Of a stretch of DNA of 30,093 bases, positions 10,794 through 21,700 are shown one piece after another. The notes beneath the pieces are model-generated. The model was not told where the DNA came from, did not search any database, and was given only the letters and a program-made list of their open reading frames with translations. Each line of letters opens with the position of its first letter. Within the stretch, counting starts at the first letter, position 1. The translations under genes and the position numbers were made by a program. Location: assembly GCF_000485595.1 (NCBI RefSeq), contig NW_014577247.1, forward strand, positions 139,796 through 169,888. The letters run 5' to 3'. The stretch comes from Priapulus caudatus (taxonomy: Eukaryota; Priapulida; Priapulimorpha; Priapulimorphida; Priapulidae).

Positions 10794-10960
10794 CTGAAAC
10801 CTTCACATTTAAAATAAATTAACATATAATAACCAATTCAGAATTAGCATGGAATCGCATGTTAGTGGTTCACTAGTGGTAATACTAATACTTTACACCC
10901 ACGACCAGATTTGTGCGTTCAACGGCTAGGTTTATGTCAGCTTAAGCGCTTAGGTTTATA

Positions 10961-11103
10961 CACTACTACTAGTACTAGGTTAGCTCTAGAACACTATAGG
11001 ATTAGCCTTTCGCTCTGCCAAAGGCACAGGCCTGTGGCGGAGCGAAGGGTTATACATAATACAGCAAAGTTCTAGAGCTATTACTAGTACTAGTAGTAGT
11101 AGT
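10961..11103. repeat. Palindrome with ACTAGT-rich outer arms
   Basis: The outer arms CTACTACTAGTACTA...GCTCTAGAAC and the complement of TTCTAGAGCTATTACTAGTA face each other. An inner hairpin has arms CCTTTCGCTCTGCC and GGCGGAGCGAAGG. The right arm sequence AGAGCTATTACTAGTACTAG recurs directly at 12519-12544. Confidence 0.75.
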
Positions 11104-11721
11104 AATACTAGAGGGCTGTGTTCGTTACAAGAGCGAACACTGTATTTGGCAATACCCGCTCTTCTCGCTCTTTCGCCCCCAGCATATGTAACAGCATCTG
11201 TGTGCGGGCAGCTCGCCTTACAGACAGACGACAAACACTACAGCCCGCCAGACAGCTCTGTATATGGAGTAATATATTTGCATTTTATGTAAGGCAAGTT
11301 TTTATACGGAACGTGCATGAGAGACAGGGAGAGCGAGCGGGATTTTTTTCTATCCGTAATCAGTAACCCTGTAATTAGCCCCGTACGTGACCAGAAAAAC
11401 ACGTCATAACACGCCTGTGCACAGGCTCACCGCCCCCTCTGCTAGTAGCAGGGGGTGGTTATGGATCGATAGGTGGCAGCACTGTCCAGTCACACTGCCC
11501 AGGCTGAAATATGCAACAATGCACAGGCATTGAAACTGCGCATTGTTTCAAGTGTCCTTTGTGTACAAATACAATGCACAATACACTTCCTTTAATTTTA
11601 ATGCTGCCTCCTGCAAAATTACTGGTAGGTCATATGATATAGTTCACATGCAGGCACTTGGAGCGTTTCAATAAAATATAATGCTAAATAAATACGAAAT
11701 CTATTTACTATCAAAGCCACG

Positions 11722-11816
11722 CTGGCTGCCGCTGCACACTGACACATAAATATATAGCAGGTAGGAAAGCGTGCTGCCAAAATTCGCTCGACGCTCGCTT
11801 GATTTCACACGAATTT
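11722..11816 (+). repeat. Partial copy of the 394-1106 foldback arm
   Basis: About 95 bp match the left arm at 394-489 with only a few differences, including ACATAAATATATAGCAGGTA and GAAAGCGTGCTGCCAAAATT. Only one arm is present, so it is a truncated copy or a solo end. Confidence 0.8.
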
Positions 11817-11910
11817 TGATGAGAAAAATCGGTTAAAAATGCGGGAATCGGGTGTCACACTCTTGTGTTATTATCTACTCTTGCTACTAGTACTAGTAGT
11901 AGTGCTCAAG

Positions 11911-12161
11911 GGGTCGTTGTCGTAACAGGTACTACAGATATGTACCCGAGGTACATATATGTATACACAAAGTGTACCAGACTTGTACTACAGAAGTGTA
12001 CCCTAACCCTAACACAAACCCTAACCCTAACCCTAACTCTAACCCTAACCCTAACCCTAACCCTAAACATACCTCATATAAAAATATAAACATAATACTA
12101 AACAACCTAAAACTACCTCGGGTACTTATCTGTAGTACGGTACCTGTTACGACAACGACCC
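11911..12161. repeat. Inverted repeat enclosing an interstitial telomere-type array
   Basis: The left arm 11911-11953 and right arm 12114-12161 are reverse complements apart from a ~4-bp indel and one mismatch. They begin GGGTCGTTGTCGTAACAGGT and end at CCCGAGGTA. The loop contains the CCCTAA array at 12001-12066. TAG-rich linkers flank the arms on both sides. Confidence 0.85.
12001..12066 (+). repeat. Interstitial telomeric repeat (CCCTAA)11
   Basis: Eleven consecutive hexamers occur, nine of them perfect CCCTAA and two variant (CACAAA, CTCTAA). On the minus strand this is the metazoan telomere motif TTAGGG. The array is internal, between two genes, and lies in the loop of an inverted repeat. 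Confidence 0.95.
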
Positions 12162-12197
12162 TTCGTGCAGTAGTAGTAGTAGTAGTACGAGTAGTAT

Positions 12198-12246
12198 CAG
12201 GAGTAAGATAATATAGGATCCTATAGGCTATATTATCTTACTCCTG
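12198..12246. repeat. Hairpin with AGGAGTAAGATAATATA arms
   Basis: The left arm CAGGAGTAAGATAATATA and its exact complement are separated by about 13 bp. The same arm sequence recurs in both arms of 12401-12455. Confidence 0.9.
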
Positions 12247-12318
12247 GTAGTATCCCTACAGTAGGGCCCGACCCGAGGCGATAGTCTGTGGTACGGTGGT
12301 AGTGACGTAGCTCTAGTT

Positions 12319-12391
12319 CTATAGCCCGCTTACATTAACTGCCGCTGGCAGCTAGCGGCAGCCAGCGGCAGTTAATGTAAGCGGGCTATAG
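12319..12391. repeat. Perfect 31-bp-arm palindrome
   Basis: The arms 12319-12349 and 12361-12391 are exact reverse complements (31 bp each, beginning CTATAGCCCGCTTACATTAA). The spacer is 11 bp. Perfect identity implies recent origin or ongoing correction. Confidence 0.95.
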
Positions 12392-12400
12392 TACTACTAG

Positions 12401-12455
12401 TAGCAGGAGTAAGATAATATAGGCTGTGTGATCCTATATTATCTTACTCCTGCTA
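12401..12455. repeat. Perfect 23-bp-arm palindrome
   Basis: The arms 12401-12423 and 12433-12455 are exact reverse complements (TAGCAGGAGTAAGATAATAT...), with a 9-bp spacer. The arm is shared with the hairpin at 12198-12246, and the two hairpins bracket the palindrome at 12319-12391. Confidence 0.95.
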
Positions 12456-12544
12456 GTAGTAGTACTAGTACTAGTACTAGTAGTAGTAGTGGTACTAGTA
12501 CTACTAGTACTACTACTTAGAGCTATTACTAGTACTAGTAGTAG
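12456..12544. repeat. ACTAGT/TAGTAG low-complexity linker
   Basis: Degenerate runs of TAG, TAC and ACTAGT triplet motifs end in AGCTATTACTAGTACTAGTA, a direct copy of 11078-11097. The block is itself largely self-complementary. Confidence 0.8.
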
Positions 12545-13441
12545 CCCGTAGCACCGTCACTACTCTGAGTCAGAGGTAAACCGACCAGGCTCTCCGACTA
12601 GTTACACGGCCACGCCACGTAGTGTTAAGCGAGATGGGAACTTGTGGCTAAGTCAGAGGCAGAAGAATTGCCGCTTCTAGGCCTATATAAATACTCACCT
12701 CTTGATAAGGACGTAATAATTTTCCACATATTATTAATATAAGTTACGTAACGAATTGCACATGTTTAACAGTGCAGGAGGCTGAGCGTAAAATACACGA
12801 AAATTTATGATCAAAACATCGTCAGCGTGAGACCTTGAGGCAGCGCCCTCTTTGGGCAGCAAACGTAACTTTTGTTTCTGGGACACAAACTGGTAACGTA
12901 AATAAATATCCTATAACTATAAGTATAATATACATTGGTATAATAACATGATATGCTACCAATGTGTATTACATGCTATTTAAGGTAAAAGCAATAGGAA
13001 GTAGCAGGAGTCATCCAGGTAAAAGCACTGTTCAGCACTCAACAGTACTTTGCTGCGGTCGAATGACTCGCGTGCAGAAATTTAGTTTTGGTTTAGATTA
13101 CGACTTCGAAGAAACGACCACTGAGAGGTTCCAGGAAGTTTGTAACTTTGTTGTCACATTGTCATTGACACTTGACAGGTATTGCATTTAGACATTGTTC
13201 TTGTATGTGCGTTTGGGTCTGTAGCACACAAGTAAAACGTCAGAAAAAGCGGAAATGACAATAATGTCAGTAATACTAATAGCTACGTTAGTTTACGAAT
13301 CGTCGAATGTAAATAAAGTTGTTGAAATTCAAATAGCCTAGAAACTGCAAGCGATCGACATCTTGTCCATTTCAGATACGTAAGCATCGCGTAATGTGAC
13401 CAGTTCTAGACCAGTTCACGTAGGCAGAGCAAACAAACAGA

Positions 13442-14848
13442 ATGGAACACGCTGACACTGCGAACGCCAACAGGTCGGGCAAAATTTCCAAACCAACGGG
13501 AGGGTATGCAATCCGCTTCAGTAACACTCACGATAATGACTCCGACCAAAACGAGGACAGCATCGCCTTCATGCCAAAGAGCGAGTCCACGGCAACAATC
13601 CGATCTGAACCCGACTCGCAGAAGAACCGCGGGGTAGCGCAGATCCGATCATTGAGCCTGGACAATCCCGGCGAACGTGGGAGCACTACCGGGCAGTCGA
13701 AGCCGTACTCCGTCCCGGAGAGGGACGGCGGGGCGGCGTCCACTCCCGCGACGGGGGCGCCTGTGCGGAGCGACGTGCCGCCGCGTTCGTTCATCGGCGG
13801 TCTCCGCAAGAAGATCACGAAGAAGATCGAGGAGCGGAAGACGCAGCTCGAGACGTCGCCGCTCACCGAGCAGTTTCCGATCCTCACGAAGGTTCTCGAT
13901 AACCTCGGCGAGCATAAACCCGACCGCGTCGATCGTCAGTCCGCCGCCGCCGCCGCCGTCGATGTGACGGGCAAGTACAGGTCGAAACCAGCACTCGATG
14001 GAACGCAGTACCACGCGCAGCTCGCCACGACGACTGTTGTGAGATGCGCGAAACCGGATCCCGCGGCCGACGATGCCGCGGCACCGTCCGTCGAGGTCGG
14101 GGAGGAAGCGGAGGAGGCGTCGGCCGCGGGGGAGGCCGGCGGGCGGGACAATTCCCGCGCCGTCGTCGCAGCACCGAGTGTCGACTATGTCGCCCCCGCA
14201 CAGGTTGGATGCGACGCGGAGACGGTCGCTTATGCACGGGTCGACGGCGGCGCGGCATCCTCCGCGGGCCGGCCGCAGGCGAGGAAGCTCAATCAGACTC
14301 CGCCGAAGTCGAAGCAAGGGAAGACGAAGCCAGCGCTGTCGGACAAAGTGACAATGTCGTCGCTGCTCTCCCGCAGCATCGACGAATGCGCCGAGGACGA
14401 TCCCATGGTGTCTCCCCCTGGCGGCAGCGCACCCGAGCCAAACTTCGACTGGCCCGACGACGACTTCGGCCTGGAGATGGTGGACCGAGACGGACTCGTG
14501 ACGGAAGCTGCTGAAGCCGCTGACGCGATGGTCGAGACGGCAGAGGCGTCGCCGCGGCAACCAAGGCCCGACATCGGTCGGTCTGCGTGGCGTCAGTCGA
14601 TGTGGAAGTTGGCAGTTGTCGTCGCTGTGCTCATTGCATTTTACTTGCTCCCCCTGGCGGGACAGATCAAGGGAGCGGTCATCGGTGCTGTCGTGGCGTT
14701 GGTCATCCATCGATTGTTCACCCACATCTTCGCTCCCTCCCAGCCAAAAAAGCCCATACCTGTCGCACCGCTGAAGGAGCTCCCTCCGATGCTGAAACCT
14801 GAAGTCCTGTTCTTGAACGTGAAGCAAGGCGTGGGAGAAATTTACAAG
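13442..14848 (+). other. TEX2 exon 1: disordered N-terminus and ER membrane segment
   Basis: The exon encodes 469 residues. Residues 1-380 are Ala/Asp/Ser/Arg-rich with no recognised fold and probably disordered, with acidic and serine stretches. Residues 390-408 and 412-430 (LAVVVAVLIAFYLLPLAG and AVIGAVVALVIHRLF) are two hydrophobic segments split by GQIK, fitting a hairpin in the ER membrane. The exon is strikingly GC-rich from about 13680 to 14580 compared with flanking DNA and with RFC3. This composition also opens long antisense frames that should be ignored. Confidence 0.85.
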
Positions 14849-17800
14849 GTGAGTTGGTCGTATCGGCACTATGTATAGATAAGTAGTGTGTGCTTTGGTC
14901 TGTAGAATCATGCATGCATAACTGTTATAATGCAATGTCTGTTAATCTTTAAGCTATCATTTAATTACTAGAAAGCTCTTTACATATATTTTAGCAGTTC
15001 TGCTAATTTGATGTCTGTTAATCTTTAAGCTATCATTTAATTACTAGAAAGCTCTTTACCTATATTTTAGCAGTTCTGCAAATTTGATGTAATATTTTGT
15101 TGTTGGTGAATGTAACAGCACTTGCATACCTGCATCCCAGTTTATTTTCACTCCTACTTTCCCCTTTGCTAATAACTAATGCTTCTATAGATCTTTGTTT
15201 GCTGCTGTAAACTACTGAAACAATTTTTGTTTTGTGTAACCATAATTCAGTCTGTGGTGATACATGTAAGTAGATGTGTGTTTAGACACGTGTATGCATC
15301 ACTATATATATAAAGGTTTATTTTTCCAACCTTTCCGTCATTGAAACTATAATTTCCATTGTCATTAACACCGCCACCATCATTGTCAACATTGCTGTCA
15401 TCACTCTCATTATCGTCACCATCTACGTCGTCATCCTTATGGATGGCATTATATACTGCTTCCAGTGATTGCGCATTGCTTGCTAGTTGGGTTCTCTGCT
15501 GAAATGAGTGAAGAATTGAACTACACTAAGTAGATACTTGTGACAAATTGCAGCTAAATTGTTGGCTGTAACTTGTATCTAAATTATTGAATTGTGGCAG
15601 TGTCCTGCTAGGCCTGGTCCCAAGACCGGGTGTCCATAAACGACGCGGCAGCATTAGTTGCCCGAGAGCTGGCCATTCACCACGATAGAAATGCCACGGG
15701 TCAAGCAGACAAGTGCATTCTGCAGGTGCCGAGGGTCGGCTGTATAGTGGTGCAGTTTCATAGCCGGCACGCTGAGGTCTGACTGCTGTTTCATTGATCG
15801 TGGTGTCAAGCACGTGCCAGCTAATTGTGCTTGCCTTCCTATCCAATCATCGACAACCCGTGGCCCTTTTTCGATGGCTGGTGCGTTCTGGAAGGTATTA
15901 AAAATTTTATTCGGCTATATGTGATTACAATGAAGGCAGCTGTGACCGTTCTCTGGTCCTTGAAACCAGAGCAGATCAATTGTTCATACAGTTCACTGTA
16001 CACACATCCGCCTGGAAATTCATAGAAGGTTTAGTATTAATAAAATATGAGCTGCACTGTCTGAATAAATTTGTTGCAAACATGTTATATAAAAGGGTTG
16101 CTGCAACTAACAAAATTTTTGAGATCATCAGTCTAAATTCATAACTGCTTCTTCAGGAGAGAGCTTGCAAACAAACAACTCCAGATGACATGATGCATTT
16201 TACTTTGCCCATCCTCCCTAAACCAGCTTAAGCTCAATATATATGCCTGTAGAGTGTAGAGCAGTGTGTAGCTCTAATGCTTGCACCACATTCTTAAAAC
16301 CAAATGGCGGAGACTTTGAACACCTTTTGCAAACTCCATTGCGTCTTTCCCTTTATGTTAGCTTAGCCTTTGCCCCACACACGTCAATATGCCGCTCATA
16401 AAATTGCTGCAAACTCTGCAATCTGCCTGCATGGGGTGATTAGCAAGTAGACTTGGTCAACTGGTAATTTGATAGGTGAGAACTCCCTTTAGTAATAAAG
16501 TGCTGCAAAATCAACACTTTGGTGTGCGTATGCACATACAGACTCAGCATTAGTAACCCAGCAACGATATTCGAGCTGGCTTCGTGATCTTGCTCAGGCA
16601 GATGGTAAATTACACACACAAAATAGTGACTGAGCCAGAGTACAGTATACCCATATATGCCAAAAACTACGTACCAATGTTAGCAATTGCTTTGCAACAT
16701 TCAAAAACTGGAACGTGCTATAAGGTATTCCAATTTGCAATTATATCAGAGAGAAAGAGAGAGCTCTAGGTGGTAAAAGAGGCGTGTGTGTGTGTATGCG
16801 TGCGTGCGTGTGGCAAAAGAATCGCTAACTCTGCACCCTATTAATTTTGCTCGTACGTCAACCCCGTGTTTAACTGTGTGCGTGCTTTGTGCATCCTTCT
16901 TGCAGGGCTGGATGAACGAGCTACTGTGTGACTACAGCATTGACGGCCACCACATCAACCAGACGTTCTCTGTCTACGTGCGACTGGAGGGCTACAACCT
17001 GCGACTGTCGCGCCCGAAGACGAACATCCCTCATCGCATGATGTTCGATGAACAGCGGCACGATCCGATATTCGTTCATCAGCGGCACTTCGATCTCACC
17101 GGCAGTAAGGTGCGGGGCTCGAATTTTGCAGTGGCACGTGCCGTCTCGGTCTCCCTGTTCTTACGTGTCGTGGTGCATCCGATAATTAAACGATGTCGAT
17201 GCCGTGGCTGCCCTATACCTTGTGTGCTAGCGCTGTGGTGCCCCTCCAATAAATTCTGCATTGCAATTTGCATATATATGTTTTCCTCTTCCAACGTGAG
17301 TTCTGTTGTTGCTTCTCTTTTAAAAGTAATGTTTGCCCTGGTGTCAGTCTAATTTACCATGGCGCCCCACATTTTTTTTACTAAACCCAAGGCAATACTT
17401 TTCTTGCCCTAAAAACATAGAGATTGGACCCCTGAAGTGCGTGGCGCAACAGCTGGCGAGGTGGCATCGGTCGCATTGATTGCGGCGTCCGTGAGGTCAT
17501 CGTCACCGCGCTGCACCCTGTCTTCGTGCTAACAGCCAGTAAATTAGCCGGCTAATTAATTGCATCACTTGTCACCTGTTAAATTTGCGCGCATCCTAAC
17601 GAGTACTGCTGCGTTCGAGATATTGCACCCATACTGCCTCCGCTGCCTTGCTGCTCTTCCCTTCAGTGTCAGCCCAGTAATTGTCACTTGTGGACGCGGC
17701 ATTAATCAATGAGCTGTTGGGGATTAGTAGTTGGTGAAATCAGCAGATCCTTCTCCCCCCTCCCCCCCGAGCCGAGCTGGCGATGCCTTCGTGTCCGTGA

Positions 17801-18727
17801 TCCATGGCTTGATGTATTGATCGAGGTTCTAACTAGATCGCGAGTGTGAATTGAGGGCCTTCTATTGAGGGTGATCAAAAGCACGGTTAAACACTGTATT
17901 TGTTTTCCGTCGCTAGGTGTTTTTGCTTCCTCCCGGACTAGTGTCAAAACGTCTGTGGAGCAAGAAATACCCAATTTGCATTGCGCTAGCGAGGACAGGT
18001 AGCAAGAGAACTGTTAAACCGCCTATTGAAACCAACCTGGAAGAAGAACCTGAGCAATGTGCGTAAATGCCAGTGAAGATATAATTCATGGTCATCAATC
18101 TATGTTTAAAAAATGTTGCTTAATTGCCTTGTTTTTCTAAACGTTTACATCTACATGTCTGTGTTACATATGCAGCAAATCGTTATTGATATTTGCAGCA
18201 AATCGTTATTGATATTTGCAGCAAAATGTGTGCATAGCAAATATAATGGTTCGGTTTTGTAATATAGCCTCATGTCGCTGTAAAAAAGAAATTATTTTAG
18301 GGATGATCTCATAAAGCTGTAGAATTGATTTATTGAAGGCCTCTGTTGATCTTGCTTTTAAATTATGCATGATCACTCAGCTGCAAAGAAGCGGTATCGT
18401 TTCCACGCACGTGGTGGTGTTAAGTTGACGCTAAGCGAAATCGCTGATTTGATTTATGTAATTACAACGGCATGTCCTCGTGAAGAGGCTACATAAAATT
18501 AATTGAATTTGTGAGCATAAAGCCCTACAACCACCGTTTGCTGGCATGTGCATTACAAAATTAATTTAGTCAAGAAGAAGTTGAGTAAGTTGTATGCGAA
18601 ATTTAATTCCCTTGCGTTCGTGCGTGTACATTCAGACTTACACTAAAGGTCACCTCTATGAAGGACAATTTAGGCATTTCCCTGGAGTGACGACCATTTT
18701 ATACAAGTTTATACTACTGCATGTATA

Positions 18728-18782
<55 letters not shown>

Positions 18783-21700
18783 CCGATGTGATGATGTAAC
18801 AAATCTTCTTGTCACATTTGCTTATCAGCTCTGGGAGGTGAGGTGCCCAGGAGAGAGGAGTGTTCAGAGAGCATCCTCTATCTCTTTGCGCGAACCTGTC
18901 GTGAGAAGGAGGAGTGGTTTCGCAGATTCCAGATGACGATATTGTATGCAGATCTTGCTGCGTTGAGCAGCAAGGAGAGGCCAGTGTCTCGCACACCTTC
19001 CCTGTCATCCATCAGGTGAGATTTCTGCCCTGTACAACCACAATTGTCTTGCCAGTACACCTTGATCATGAGAGAAGATCAGAAATACATAGCAGTCGTA
19101 TATACAAATTTAGTTTCGTCTAAAGCAAGCAGATTTGATCATTTATGGACAATTGAGGCATCCTCCTGGAGCAAACCATTGACAGGTAGCTCTAGCCATT
19201 TACTGGTGCGATAGCAGCATTTTAAAATTACTGCTTTGTAACCAAAAGCTGCAGAATCGACAACTTGGCATGCACACGTGGGAAACACACACACACTGGT
19301 TTAGATTGGCTGACCTAGTAACAGAACCCAAGGAGAGTTGTTATCTCACTCATGCTGATGGGCAAATTATAGTGGAACAACTGTTTAGCCACTTAACGAA
19401 TGTTGTCGCCCCCCTCCCACATCAGTTCCTCTAGCTCAATGAAGGACGTCGCATCAGAGAGAAAGGAGCAGCAGCAGCAGCCACATGGGAGCTCAGACGT
19501 GGAGAAGCCATCTGAAATTGAGATGTCGTCAGTTGCACAGCGGATGGGCCACAGAAAGACGGCGAGCGACGGGGATGTGTCGCCCCTCTCCTCCCCTACG
19601 CACGAGCACGAGACGACGGCCGGGTCGTGGTTTGCCGAGGCGGAAAACCTGCTAGGTATGTATCGATCAACAGCCAGTTAGGGTATTTCTAATGTGGGAA
19701 ACATGATAGGTAAATATTGGACAACAGCTGGAGAGGGTTTTTCTGAAGTGGAAAATTTGCTGGTTAATTATCGAGCAATGCCTGGGGAGCATTTTTCTGA
19801 AGTGGGAAATTGACTTTGGGTAATATCGGACTACGGCTGCGAAGTGCTTTTTGCAAATTGGAAAACTGTAAATACGGTACGCGTCTTTGCCGAAGCGAAA
19901 AATGTGGCAGGCGAATATTATAGGAAGATGCCTTACATTGTCACATCACTTTATCGTGGTGTGGCACCGAGACAAATGTACTGTAAACATCTCGATGTGT
20001 GTGGATCCCGCTAGATGGCACAGGTAGCAAGCCTGGTGAGGAAGTACCCGTGGAGCTATTGCACAGGCGATCGGAATCCGAGCCGAACTTTGCCAGCTTC
20101 GACGAGGAGAAATCGCCGCCTTCAGTCGCACGGCAGGAATTGGAAAAGGTACGCACGAACGTACTCGTAACGTGATGTTGGATTAGCGGCACTAATGCAG
20201 TTTGCAATACGGAACGTGCTCGGTGAGTTTTCTCTAGGCGTGGTGCATGTCTTCACGATTTCCCGTGATGAATAATCTCTTAAGGTCATTCACTCCTACA
20301 GTCTCTGATGCGGTGCTGTCTAACACTGCACTGTATACGTGCTGTGTGCGCTCGACAGTTGAAGAATGTAGATTTGAAAAGCAGCAACGTTATTTGACCA
20401 TGGTTGTGTGCACATTTCAAGGGTGAGCTGTCAGAGACGGCCAGCTATCCACGGCTGGCAGACGCCAGTGAAGGTGGCACTCAGGGGCATAACGAGCGAC
20501 GGGTCAAGAGCAGCCAGGTGGCGCCACAGTCGCCCGTGCGTAGCCGCGTGAGCGCCAACACTGCGCAGCAGCTTCAGTTCAACAACTACATGGCCAGACT
20601 GATCCCAAGTATGATTGCATGTATAGTAGGCTTGAAACGGTGGTCGCGAGAAAATGTAATGATCTATGTGCTTATACATACCAAAATTTTCTTAACTGCA
20701 TCAATCAATCAGTGAGTGAGTGAGTGTGTGAGTGAGTGTGTGGCGATGAGTGGATGGGTTTGGGTGTGGAATTGGGTGAATTGCGTGAATTGTTGGCTGA
20801 GTGGGTGGGTGAGAGTGTGTGCTATAATCAGTATAATGGAATATATATGCACAGCATATGCACCATGCTGACATATGTATTGCTACTGGTGCTGAGTTAC
20901 CAGCTTGTAAAATAGTAAGTACCTTTAGTAAAATAAACTGCTTATTGACCACCTAGCTTGCTGATGATGTAGGAAACTATAAAAAGTAATGCGAAGCTCT
21001 TCTCTTATCTACAAACTGTGCATATGTACTTTTTTCTGCACGTTGAAATGGTTTTCGCGGAAAATTCTGCAACTGTCCGTGAATTTTATTACGACCTTTC
21101 TGTTACTGTCCCTAATCTTTGTCAATTTTCTGTAAAATGTCTGTAATGCTCATTTTTTTATTGAAGTAACGTGGCCGACCCTGAATGCGATGACTGTACT
21201 AGAGTTTTTGTCGTTGTCGCTGACAGGTGACAAGCAGGCGGCGACTAACGCTGACTGCCAGGACTCGGTCGCATGGCTGAATGCGCTGCTGGGGAGACTC
21301 TTTTGGGACTTCCTCCGAGAGAATCTCTGGGCAGAGAAGGTTGCCGAGAAGATACAGAAGAAACTGAGCATGATAAAGGTATCTGTGGTGATGAGATGAA
21401 TTTGGCTGGCCTGTCGTGTTTCTGTGGTGCTAACTCCATAGCTTTTTTTTAGCTCATCTGACAAAGTCAGATGTAGCTTGTAGAATCGCATGAATGTCCG
21501 TGCGTTCGTGCGTCAACAGTTGGGCACAAATCTTAACCGCTCGACGTACGCTCACGATATTTGGGACGTCGGGGGGGATTGTGAAAAGGACTCAGGATGA
21601 CAAATTTAGGGGTCAATGGTCAAAGGTCAAGATGTGTAAACGGAGGGGGAATATTTCCCTCTCAACTTAAGGTATAAGAGGAAATACGAAATTGCGGCAC

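Larger units (their letters stand above)
10794..13441. promoter_or_regulatory. DELE1-TEX2 head-to-head intergenic region
   Basis: The two genes diverge across this interval. No DELE1 first exon or TEX2 5' untranslated exon could be fixed. 10961-12544 is palindrome-rich (separate entries). 12560-13441 is ordinary AT-rich sequence ending in the TEX2 start context AACAGAATGG, with a direct repeat CCAGTTC at about 13400-13420. Promoter function is inferred from layout only. Confidence 0.4.
16906..19015 (+). other. TEX2 exons 2-4: PH-like region
   Basis: Exons 16906-17109, 17917-18058 and 18829-19015 encode about residues 470-647. They contain VYVRLEGYNLRLSRP and VFLLPPGLVSKRLWSKKYPICIAL, then ESILYLFARTCREKEEWF (quoted in separate pieces of the region). 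This is the pattern of the conserved PH-like block in animal TEX2, with an acidic loop (NLEEEPEQ) between exons 3 and 4. Phases 0, 1 and 2 match across the introns. Confidence 0.85.

Noticed and set aside
11865-12211. Open frames through the CCCTAA array
   Set aside because: The Asn-Pro and Leu-Thr repeat peptides are translations of the telomere-type hexamers, not genes.
12198-12455. CRISPR-like array
   Set aside because: The repeated arms alternate in orientation and form hairpins with unequal spacing, and the locus is in an animal genome between introned genes.
13649-14935. 428-codon minus-strand open frame opposite TEX2 exon 1
   Set aside because: It is the shadow of a GC-rich coding exon; the plus strand matches TEX2 and carries the membrane segment and splice donor. 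The antisense protein is Arg/Leu/Pro-rich without any domain.
18594-19008. Open frames rich in Tyr-Ile repeats on both strands
   Set aside because: They are produced by the (TA)n microsatellite and the overlapping TEX2 exon 4.
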